This document shows, in pieces, positions 1 through 7,083 of a DNA stretch of 10,758 bases. The translations under genes and the position numbers were made by a program. Where the stretch lies: positions 1-10,758 of the forward strand of contig JWZX01001011.1 in NCBI GenBank assembly GCA_001275005.1, read 5' to 3'. The notes under the pieces are model-generated. The model was not told the DNA's origin. It made no database searches and saw nothing but the letters and a program-made list of their open reading frames with translations. The first letter of the stretch is position 1; each line of letters begins with the position of its first letter. Origin of the DNA: Chrysochromulina tobinii. Its lineage: Eukaryota; Haptophyta; Prymnesiales; Chrysochromulinaceae.

Positions 1-1
1 C

Positions 2-3000
2 GGTTGGCCGCCACCACCGCCTCGACCACCATCGCGCGAGCCATCGCCCCCGCCCCCACCGTCGCCACTTCCGCTCCCCCCGCCTCCGCGACCGGCCCCA
101 CCGTCGCCACTTCCGCTGCAAAGGCCTCCGCGACCGGCCCCTGCACCACCACCACCAGCTGCACCACCACCACCAAGCCTACCTCCACCACCAAGCCTAC
201 CTCCACCACCAAGCCTACCTCCACCACCAAGCCTACCTCCACCACCAAGCCCTCCACCACCAAGCGCTCCACCAGTTCGACCTCCTCATGCCCCGCCCGC
301 AATCCTGCCAGCGCCGCCGCCTACTCATCATGGGCTCATCGCCTTCTTGGTGGGCGGCATGCTTCTTGCCGTGGCCGCCGTTGTGGGTTTCTTCCTTGGA
401 GTTCTTCCTTCGCGGCTTGCAACGTCCGGCCGGCGCCTCCAAATGACAAAAGAAGCAAAAAGGGTAGACGACCCGGGAGGGGTGCTCGTTAGCACAACAG
501 TTGCACTGATCGTCGGGATCACGGTGGGGCAGGTCGCGGCGCTCGCGAAGATGCACGCGATCTCGGTGGTCGCTGCGGCCGTCTTGTCCACACTTGCTGT
601 TTGGGCGTCTATGATCCCTCCCGAGCTGGTCAAGTGGAAGCCGATTGGACCTGTAAGGCCTTTGTTCGCAGGCCTCTCCGCGAATAAGAGAGATGTTGAT
701 AAGCTCGAGGTTGTCAACGGCAACTTCGCGGCAGCCATTCAGACTAAGGTCTTGAATCAAATGAAGGAAGCAAAGAGCAGGGGAGTTCTGGCCGACGATA
801 CGGTCGTGGACTTCACGGGAGCCCAGCTCGATATGTTTGAGGTATCCGGCCTGCAAGAGAAGAGCTTCATCAAGGCAGGAGACACGTATTTTCAACTGGT
901 TGCCCTGCCGGGAGCCGACATGTTCACTCTCCACAGTCGCCTCAACGACGGCTCAGCAGTGGAAGCAGTGCATGTGCTGACGGGGACCGCCGAAACAACC
1001 GACGCCAAAGGGCTCGCGCCGACCGAGAACAACCTTAACCCTGGTCAGGTGGCAGGTATGGACCAGAGCTGGGAGCGCGTTGAGGACCCGTTCTCACCAG
1101 GGGATTATTACTGGTGGAACCCTTCGACCGGTGATACCACCTGGGATGAGCCTCAGTTGGCCTCGAGAGCTGCGCCGCCACCACTGGAGAGAGCGGAGGT
1201 TACAGCCGACTGCGGCAAGGCCTGTGGGATGGGACTCGCCAGATTAGAGCAAGCCCTGCTTCTCTGCGTCAATCCGCTCATAGGTGTTACGCACTTGGTC
1301 GTGCAGAACGTGGGGCCAACTGCTGTCCAGCTAGGTGTGCTTCTTGCCGCCCTTCCCGAGCTGATTGCTCTATGGTATCTAGCGCCATGGAGACAAGACG
1401 GCGAGATTGCAGGCCACTATGCGACCGCCAGTCCTTCTGTGTCCAGCAAAGGTGCCCATGGGGCTGCCGCCTACGATGATCTCGGCGAGCCAGCAGCAGG
1501 AGCGGCACACCTCGGCCTTGTCGAGATCATGATAGAGGATCTACATGTCGCAGAGCTGACGGTCAATGACTATTTAGGTCTCAACCCATCGATCTACTTA
1601 TGGTTGATCGTTCTGATTTGTGCAATGGTCAAGCTGGGTGACTCGCTGCTTGTGATGGTCACTGTCTTGAAGCTCGATGAGATGATTCCGGCGAAGCTGC
1701 AGCAGCGTATGAAGGTCTTGGACGGGGGGATCCAGCACACGGTGCGGGGCATGAAGAAGCAGTTCATGGCAGTGGTAGAGGACAAAGTGTCCACCATTCT
1801 GACTGTCACTTCCGAACCTGCGTCTTCCAAAGCGTTCTCGGCTGGCCCTGCAACACCCAAATGCCTCACGCCATACGTGGAGTCGGTGCAAGCAAAGCTG
1901 CGTTCAACCGGCAGCGCCATCCGGCTCTCGCCCTTAAAGGCGTTGGTGGTCATTGTTGAGCTCGTTCTGATTGTCGACCACATGGCCGTCGGTGGCACGG
2001 CGATGACCAATCTAGCGCTGAACTTTGCAACGACCTTGTTCTTGCCGAACCCCTGCTCTCCAAGGCACGGTGGTTTGGAGGGATTGTTTATGGATATCGA
2101 GCGTTGGTTGCCGCCGGGGAGGATCGTCGGCAACAGCACCAATTATGAGGACCGACAGGAACAGTACCAACGCGAGGTAGGTGATAAAGTTGATTGCGCC
2201 AACGAGCAAGACGTGCCCAGGTTTGAAGTAAACGAGGAGACAACAAACTTGCATAAGGACCAGTTGCAACAGATGGCTGTCAACTTAGCGGTGCCGGCTG
2301 CTGCACTGGTTGCCACATCTATGGCAATGTCGCGGGCCGTGCGAAGGAGCCTCTGCCCGGGCGAGCTGGAGCGTTTTGACAGCTCTGAGCTTGAATTTGC
2401 TCAGGAGGAGTACCAGCGCATCAGCGAGCTCAAGTACGTCGACAGCCAGGGGCCAGATTTCGAGAAGCAGGTGCAGCGATCTTTGCGCGCCACACTGTTT
2501 TGCTACAGTGGACTCGTGTGCGTGATGATGGTGGTGTGGATGATGATTGCGCCGCTGCACCCTGGTTTTGGGGCAATCTTTAGCACCGCAGTCGCACTCT
2601 CCGGCTTCTGTGTGGCGACCTTTGCGCTGGCCGTTCCTCAGCCCCAGGACTTTAATCGGTTCTTGAGTCGCCTGGTGTTCTTATTCGTGGCTTTGTTTGC
2701 TGCTCTGGCACTCGGATTGGCAGCACTGGTCGCTCCGCCGGTGAACAACATATCACAATCGGGCGACCTTCCCAACGGCGCAAGTACCAGTGGCGCTGTT
2801 GCTGACATCGATGCTAGCAGCGTCAAACTGGCGCAAGCCGCGATGCATTCTCTGATAGAATACGTGCACGAGGCTGGTAGTGGGGCGGTCGAGCTCAACG
2901 CGCGCCTGCTGGATGCCGAAGCGAGCGCCCCCGATCACATGCGCTGGCTGTGGAACGCTGTCTTCGGCAGCTTCGTTGCGCTGACTATCTTCCTAGGGTA

Positions 3001-3865
3001 CGACTTGCTTTGCGCGTGCATCGCGCCGCCAAATGTGGAGTACATATCTCTGGTCGAAGATGAGGAGGCACAGCCACCGGCTTCGGAAGCGCCACTGTCA
3101 AGGGGGGACGGAAGCGCCACCGTCAAAAACGTGTCGCTGGGCGTCAAGGGGGGGCTTAGAAGCTTTCCGACGCCGAAGGATGTCATAACCCACGAGAAGC
3201 TTGCCGTGCAGTCACGATTTCTACCACCGCCGATCCACCTTCCGCCACCAATCGATCGGGACACCATGTGGCAATTCAGCGTCGCCAGCGAGTGCTTGAG
3301 CGGCCGGCTAAGCTCCCGAACGAGCGCTTCCCGGGTCGGTCAGGAGGCGCTCCATGGAAGCGCTCGTTGCTCGTCGACGAGCGCTCGTTCCAGGAGTGGT
3401 CCCAAAAGCAACCCTTCAGTGAGCCTATCGAGCCCATCGAGCACTTCGCGACGATCCGCAGCCCCCGCCCCTGCAACGGAGCCTAGCGCGACCCCACCAC
3501 GCACGTGCACCGTGACGGTGAAAATGAATGCGGTCGTGGTGCGGATCACCCTCGATGAGAAGCTCCTTCGCCGCCCTCTTTCGACCGCGCTCGTCACACC
3601 GTTTTTGCGATCTTACAACGAGAAGCTGGGTGAGGCCCTAGGGCTGGCTGACGTGTTGTCCGTCACCGTCGACGGACGGCGGGTTCCTCGGATGGATGGG
3701 CTCGCGGGTGAACTTTTCCCGAATCTGGCGCACCGTGTGGAGCTCAAGCAGAGGCAGCCAGACGACGAACGCTGGCAACGACCAGGTTGCGACTCATCGA
3801 CGTCATCCGCAGGCGTGGGAGCAGCTGCATACGTTGCAGCATTGCACCGTTCCGGCATCATTTAG
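2..3865 (+). CDS. Partial multi-pass membrane protein with proline-rich N-terminal region and WW domain (5' end outside window)
   Basis: The frame is open from base 2 to the TAG at 3863-3865, giving 1287 residues. The first in-frame ATG (359) lies inside a membrane segment, so the true start is upstream of the window. Numbering from base 2: residues 1-105 are proline-rich with SLPPPP repeats. Hydrophobic segments sit near 112-135, 161-182, 186-205, 440-461, 531-556, 645-664, 758-777, 831-852, 857-878, 890-911 and 984-1008. A WW domain occupies about 357-384 (W357, aromatic block YYWW 369-372, W381, P384). The tail has LPPPIHLPPPI (1074-1084), a Ser/Arg-rich stretch (about 1103-1152) and a strand-rich domain (about 1167-1249). 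WW domains bind proline-rich ligands, so a scaffold, adhesion or signalling role at a membrane is possible, but I do not recognise the family. No intron is needed to explain the frame. Confidence 0.8.
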   Translation, partial: GWPPPPPRPPSREPSPPPPPSPLPLPPPPRPAPPSPLPLQRPPRPAPAPPPPAAPPPPSLPPPPSLPPPPSLPPPPSLPPPPSPPPPSAPPVRPPHAPPAILPAPPPTHHGLIAFLVGGMLLAVAAVVGFFLGVLPSRLATSGRRLQMTKEAKRVDDPGGVLVSTTVALIVGITVGQVAALAKMHAISVVAAAVLSTLAVWASMIPPELVKWKPIGPVRPLFAGLSANKRDVDKLEVVNGNFAAAIQTKVLNQMKEAKSRGVLADDTVVDFTGAQLDMFEVSGLQEKSFIKAGDTYFQLVALPGADMFTLHSRLNDGSAVEAVHVLTGTAETTDAKGLAPTENNLNPGQVAGMDQSWERVEDPFSPGDYYWWNPSTGDTTWDEPQLASRAAPPPLERAEVTADCGKACGMGLARLEQALLLCVNPLIGVTHLVVQNVGPTAVQLGVLLAALPELIALWYLAPWRQDGEIAGHYATASPSVSSKGAHGAAAYDDLGEPAAGAAHLGLVEIMIEDLHVAELTVNDYLGLNPSIYLWLIVLICAMVKLGDSLLVMVTVLKLDEMIPAKLQQRMKVLDGGIQHTVRGMKKQFMAVVEDKVSTILTVTSEPASSKAFSAGPATPKCLTPYVESVQAKLRSTGSAIRLSPLKALVVIVELVLIVDHMAVGGTAMTNLALNFATTLFLPNPCSPRHGGLEGLFMDIERWLPPGRIVGNSTNYEDRQEQYQREVGDKVDCANEQDVPRFEVNEETTNLHKDQLQQMAVNLAVPAAALVATSMAMSRAVRRSLCPGELERFDSSELEFAQEEYQRISELKYVDSQGPDFEKQVQRSLRATLFCYSGLVCVMMVVWMMIAPLHPGFGAIFSTAVALSGFCVATFALAVPQPQDFNRFLSRLVFLFVALFAALALGLAALVAPPVNNISQSGDLPNGASTSGAVADIDASSVKLAQAAMHSLIEYVHEAGSGAVELNARLLDAEASAPDHMRWLWNAVFGSFVALTIFLGYDLLCACIAPPNVEYISLVEDEEAQPPASEAPLSRGDGSATVKNVSLGVKGGLRSFPTPKDVITHEKLAVQSRFLPPPIHLPPPIDRDTMWQFSVASECLSGRLSSRTSASRVGQEALHGSARCSSTSARSRSGPKSNPSVSLSSPSSTSRRSAAPAPATEPSATPPRTCTVTVKMNAVVVRITLDEKLLRRPLSTALVTPFLRSYNEKLGEALGLADVLSVTVDGRRVPRMDGLAGELFPNLAHRVELKQRQPDDERWQRPGCDSSTSSAGVGAAAYVAALHRSGII
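54..141 (+). repeat. Two imperfect copies of a 42-bp unit in the proline-rich coding region
   Basis: The string CCACCGTCGCCACTTCCGCT near 56-75 recurs 42 bp downstream. GCCTCCGCGACCGGCCCC at 82-99 recurs at 124-141. The period is 14 codons, so the duplication keeps the proline-rich frame (motifs PPSPLPL and RPA). Confidence 0.8.
176..247 (+). repeat. Four perfect 18-bp tandem repeats encoding SLPPPP
   Basis: The unit AGCCTACCTCCACCACCA occurs four times head to tail (176-193, 194-211, 212-229, 230-247). It is followed by a shortened SPPPP unit at 248-262. The period is six codons, so copy-number change would leave gene 1 in frame. Such Ser-Pro(n) runs are typical of hydroxyproline-rich cell-surface proteins. 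The identity of the copies suggests recent expansion. Confidence 0.9.
3319..3368. repeat. 13-bp perfect inverted repeat inside gene 1
   Basis: AACGAGCGCTTCC (3319-3331) is the exact reverse complement of GGAAGCGCTCGTT (3356-3368), separated by 24 bp. A third, partly palindromic copy (ACGAGCGCTCGTTCC) follows at about 3377-3391. All lie in the Ser/Arg-rich coding tail. Confidence 0.75.
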
Positions 3866-3866
3866 A

Positions 3867-3875
3867 GAGGTAAGT
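3867..3875 (+). other. Strong GT-type splice-donor match just after the gene 1 stop
   Basis: The sequence GAG|GTAAGT, with GT at 3870-3871, is close to the consensus 5' splice site. It begins only a few bases after the TAG at 3863-3865. It could be the donor of an intron in the 3' UTR of gene 1 or the 5' UTR of the downstream R2 gene, or it could be chance. A TTTTAG follows at 3882-3887, too close to be a convincing acceptor. Confidence 0.35.
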
Positions 3876-3928
3876 CAGGTGTTTTAGGTATCAAGGTGCT
3901 AAAGTCGGATTCGAAAGGTCTCTAGTCA

Positions 3929-3957
3929 CTATTCACATGCCAATGTTCTATTCACAT
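3929..3957 (+). promoter_or_regulatory. Putative R2 promoter element: CCAAT box between two CTATTCACAT repeats
   Basis: CTATTCACAT occurs at 3929-3938 and again at 3948-3957 (19-bp spacing, about two helical turns). A CCAAT pentamer lies between them at 3940-3944. The block lies 25-54 bp upstream of the ATG at 3983 in a gap of only 117 bp between genes. I see no TATA box and no clear E2F site, the element known in many eukaryotic ribonucleotide reductase promoters. Function is inferred from position only. Confidence 0.35.
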
Positions 3958-3982
3958 TTGCGAATCTTCTCGGGATCTTTTG

Positions 3983-5288
3983 ATGACAGTCACGTCCCAC
4001 CGCTTGGTGGCCGTGCTCGTGGCCGTCTTCAGCGCATCCGTCAGCTGCATCGGCCCGCTCGTCGTCCGTGGCGAGATCGGCGACCGCTCAGCCCTCCACA
4101 GTCTCCGCGGTGGATCCGCCGCTGCCGCCAGTATCGCCCCGCCTGCAGGTGATGTGCAGCCGGCAGTGCCGTTCGTGGAGCCCATGTGTCGCGTGGGCGA
4201 CGCGCGTTTCGTGCTCTTCCCGATCCAGTACGGCAAGCTGTGGGAAATGTATAAGAAGCACGTGGCCTCCTTTTGGACAACCTCGGAGATTGACCTTGGG
4301 CCGGACCTGCACGACTGGAATCGACTTACCAAGGGCGAGCGACACTTCATCACGCACGTGCTCGCCTTCTTCGCGGCGTCGGACGGCATCGTTGTCGAGA
4401 ATCTCGCCGAACGCTTCTGCGCCGACGTGCAGCTGCCCGAGGCGCGCTGCTTCTACGGCTTCCAGATCGCGATGGAGAACATCCACTCGGAGACGTACAG
4501 CCTGCTCATCGACACGTACGTGAGCGACGATGCCGAGCGGCAGAGGCTCTTCCAGGCGATCAACGAGGTGCCCGCGGTGCAGGCCAAGGCGGCCTGGGCG
4601 CTCAAATGGATCCGCTCGAACGCGTCCTTTGCGCAGCGCCTCGTGGGGTTTGCATGCGTCGAGGGCATCTTCTTCAGTGGCTCGTTCTGCGCGCTCTTCT
4701 GGCTCAAGAAGCGCGGCCTCATGCCGGGGCTCACGTTCTCGAACGAGCTCATCTCGCGCGACGAGGGTCTGCACTGCGACTTTGCGTGCCTCCTCTACTC
4801 CATGCTCGAGCATCCGCTGCCGCAAGACACGGTGCACGCGATCGTCCGGGAAGCAGTCGACATCGAGCGCAACTTCATCTGCGACGCGCTACCCGTCGAC
4901 CTGATCGGGATGAACGCGCGCTTGATGGGGCAGTACATTGAGTTCGTAGCCGACCGGCTGCTGCGCGAGCTCGGTGCGTGCTCGAGGATGCTCCCAAATT
5001 AGGATGCTCGATGATGCTCGCAATACCCCTTCGCCCACGCCCTCTCCTTTTGCCATGCCTGCGTGCACTGTTTACTCACATCTCTCTGTCCCTGTGCGTG
5101 CAGGCTGCGCGCCGCTGTACCACGCGTCGAATCCCTTTGACTGGATGAATCTGATCTCGATGCAGGGCAAGACGAACTTTTTCGAGCGCCGCGTCGGCGA
5201 ATACCAAAAGGCCGGAGTGATGTCGGGAAATCATCATCACGGTGAGCAGGGCGCGCAGCGCGTTTTTGCGCTGGACGCGGACTTTTGA
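3983..5288 (+). CDS. RNR2: Ribonucleoside-diphosphate reductase small subunit (class Ia R2), two exons
   Basis: R2 houses the di-iron tyrosyl-radical cofactor and works with R1 to reduce NDPs to dNDPs for DNA synthesis. Joining 3983-4973 to 5104-5288 gives 391 residues, a normal length. The iron ligands are all present: D134 (ASDGIV), E165 and H168 (MENIHSE), E227 (CVEGIFFSG), E261 and H264 (SRDEGLH). The radical tyrosine is Y172 (TYSLLIDTY). W98 of the radical-transfer path and C-terminal Y364 are also present. The protein ends in FALDADF, the tail that docks to R1. The start is the ATG at 3983. Residues 1-22 ([22 protein letters not shown]) look like a signal peptide and are followed by LRGG (41-44). 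The catalytic core begins near residue 65, so the first 64 residues are a variable leader. The exons join in phase 1. Family assignment is certain; location in the cell is not. Confidence 0.97.
4974..5103 (+). other. Spliceosomal intron of the R2 gene (130 bp)
   Basis: The donor is CTCG|GTGCGTGC (GT at 4974-4975) and the acceptor is GTGCAG|GCTGC (AG at 5102-5103). A pyrimidine-rich stretch covers about 5070-5095, and TACTCAC at 5073-5079 is a plausible branch site. Splicing is phase 1: G from exon 1 plus GC from exon 2 makes Gly332 (ATG at 3983 as residue 1 places it at 331). It joins ...RLLREL to [14 protein letters not shown], as R2 homology requires. If retained, translation stops at 5000-5002 and the C-terminal tail is lost. 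Confidence 0.95.
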
Positions 5289-5815
5289 GCTACAGTAGGG
5301 TCCCGTAGATTGAAAATTTTCATGAGAGCCGCGCTTTGGTAGTCCGTGTGCGTGCGAAGAATGTTCGAACAAAACCCCCTCGAATTCGATTCGGCCCGAA
5401 TGGAATTGGATTCGCGCTCCATCGACACGGTTACCGGTACACACATCTGTACCGTGTAGTCTGTAGACTGCCAGCTGGGGAGGACGGGAGTCGATGGAGA
5501 TGACGGAGGGGGATCCATGAAGAGGCGACTCCTGCCCTTCATGACTTGACTTTCGTCACTCTTTCGTCACGAGAGCCAAATTCACAATGATCAAACTCAC
5601 CGCAGGTGTGGTTGTGTTCAGTGTGGGTGTGAACGAGGGCTCCCCGCAGGCGAGCCGGCCAACCGGCCCGGCCGAGCATGCATGCATTGTGTTCCACATC
5701 CATATCGTATCCATATGCGGAAGGGGCGAGCACCGGTTCGTCGCCCCTTGTCCGCTTCGCAAGAGCGACGAGTCACCTCGTTCGCCATCGCGTGTTGTTG
5801 TTGTCGTGTCTACAG
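5289..5815. other. Intergenic stretch without a recognisable gene; cluster of short palindromes
   Basis: This region should hold the R2 3' end and the start of the next gene. It contains the 12-bp palindrome TGAAAATTTTCA (5311-5322, 23 bp after the R2 stop), GTTCGAAC (5363-5370), CGAATTCG (5381-5388), ATTCGGCCCGAAT (5389-5401) and a 7-bp stem CGGTACA/TGTACCG with a 6-nt loop (5435-5454). There is also a 10-bp inverted repeat CTCCATCGAC/GTCGATGGAG (5417-5426 and 5490-5499). Reading frames here are short and unconvincing. Confidence 0.5.
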
Positions 5816-6189
5816 ATGGACATCGTCGCCGTTCCGGCGGGCGCAGCCCCGGCGGCCGCGCTGGTCTTGCGAGGGGGTGATTCCCCCGCTGAGCTTCGCG
5901 ACCGCTGATTCATTCAACTTTCAACACGACGCTGGGCGCCACTCTTTGGTCTTGCAGAATTGCAGTGGTTGGAGCAGCGGGCAAGATGGGGGCCGCCTAC
6001 GCGAACGTGGCGGCGGAGATCAGCAGGGCACTTGTTGCAAGCACCGTCCGCGGGCGCGCAATAGGGTGGTGCATGAGGGTGGTGCGACGCTCTGGATGCG
6101 AACCGCTACCATCCAAGCTTTCAAGTCACCGGCGCGACAGCCGGCTCGGCTCTCGATCTAGGCTGCAGCGCTCGCTCTCGGAAGCTTGA
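5816..6189 (+). CDS. Possible 5' exons, or remnant, of an NAD(P)-binding Rossmann-fold protein
   Basis: An ATG at 5816 follows a good acceptor-like sequence (pyrimidine-rich tract and TCTACAG). It opens MDIVAVPAGAAPAAALVLRG. Splicing 5877-5965 (GGGG|GTGATT to TTGCAG|TGG) joins in phase 1 to VVGAAGKMGAAYANVAAEI. The motif GAAGKMG matches the GxxGxxG dinucleotide-binding loop, preceded by two valines as in a first beta strand. After about nt 6040 the translation turns Arg-rich. It stops at 6187-6189, inside the first degenerate monomer of the satellite array. So either a donor near 6040-6085 is used and the array lies in an intron, or the gene is broken. Unspliced, the first exon would encode only 30 residues, ending at 5908. 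An upstream exon may also exist. The enzyme type cannot be told from this fragment. Confidence 0.35.
5877..5965 (+). other. Predicted 89-bp intron in the Rossmann-type gene
   Basis: The donor GT is at 5877-5878 and the acceptor AG at 5964-5965. A CAG at 5955-5957 is a competing acceptor 8 bp upstream. Only the downstream one keeps MDIVAVP...LRG in frame with VVGAAGKMG. This is a prediction from frame and motif, with no transcript evidence. Confidence 0.4.
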
Positions 6190-7060
6190 TGGACACGGGC
6201 GACTCCATGTTAGGCGTGCACCGCTGATCGCCCTGTCGGGTGTGACGCTCACTGCCGCATCGGCGTCGGCTACGCTCTCGATCAAAGCTGCTGCTCTTGC
6301 GCTCATTCGGAATCTTGAGCGGCGGAGGCCGCTCGCTGCTCGGCGCGCGCAACGTTGATTGCCCGGTCGGGTGTGACGCTCGCTGCCGCATCGGCGTCGG
6401 CTACGCTCTCGATCGAAGCTGCTGCTATCGCTCTCGGAAGCTTAAGTGGCACAGGCCGCTCGTTGCTCGGCGCACGCACCGCTGATCGCCCTGTGTCGGG
6501 TGTGACGCTCGCTGCCGCAGCCGCGTCAGCATCGCTCTCGAATAGAGCTGCTGCTCTTGCTCTCGAGCGCTTGAGTGGCACAGGCCGCTCGTTGCTCGGC
6601 GTGCGCACCGCTGATCGCCCTGTCGGGTGTGACGCTCGCCGCCGCAGCTGCGTCAGCAACGCTCTCGATCAAAGCTGCTGCGTGCTCTTGCTCTCATTCG
6701 GGAGCTTGAGAGGCAGCGGCCGCTCGCTGCTCGGTGCGCGCACCGTTCATCGCTCTGTCAGGTGTGGCGCTCGCCTCCACAGCTGCGTCGGTAGCGCTCT
6801 CGATCCAAGCTGCTGCTCTCGCTCAGGAGCTTGAATGGCTCAGGCCGCTCGCTGCTCGGCTCGCGCACCGCTGATCGCCCTGTCAGGTGTGACGCTCGCC
6901 GCCGCAGCAGCGTCGGCAACGCTCTCGATCGAAGCTGCTGCTCTTGCTCTCGGAAGCTTGAGCGGCACCGGCCGCTCGTTGCTCGGCGTGCGCACCGCTG
7001 ATCGCCCTGTCGGGTGTGACGCTCGCCGCCGCAGCTGCATCGGCTACGCTTTTGATCAAG

Positions 7061-7083
7061 CTGCAAGGCGAGTGTCCTTGCAG
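7061..7083. other. Hairpin insertion in the array, first copy
   Basis: CTGCAAGG (7061-7068) and CCTTGCAG (7076-7083) form an 8-bp perfect stem around a 7-nt loop. It replaces the normal AAGCTGCTGCTCTTGC part of a monomer. The sequence AGGCCAACG follows, and array sequence resumes at about 7090 with TGTGACGCTC. Confidence 0.8.

Noticed and set aside
347-349. Start of gene 1 at 347, or at the first ATG 359
   Set aside because: Position 347 is TTG. Both positions fall within or at the edge of the first membrane segment, and the frame is open upstream with in-frame proline-rich repeats.
4-492. Thr/Lys/Pro-rich + strand frame (TSTTKP repeats)
   Set aside because: It is a shifted reading of the CCACCA repeat tract. 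The neighbouring frame reads through 3.8 kb and joins the proline-rich region to membrane segments, so this one is a shadow.
233-934. 233-codon minus-strand frame opposite gene 1
   Set aside because: It lies wholly within the coding sequence of gene 1, has a Trp/Arg-rich end caused by the reverse of the proline repeats, and shows no domain.
3980-3982. R2 start at 3980
   Set aside because: The codon is TTG. The ATG directly after it (3983) is the natural eukaryotic start.
4088-4837. 249-codon minus-strand frame opposite R2
   Set aside because: The + strand encodes an unmistakable R2, and the minus frame is a by-product of GC-rich codon usage.
5587-5880. 97-codon + strand frame beginning MIKLTAGVVVFSVGV
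   Set aside because: It has a hydrophobic start but no recognisable continuation. It overlaps the better-supported exon at 5816 in another frame, and its second half is low-complexity Arg/Gly.
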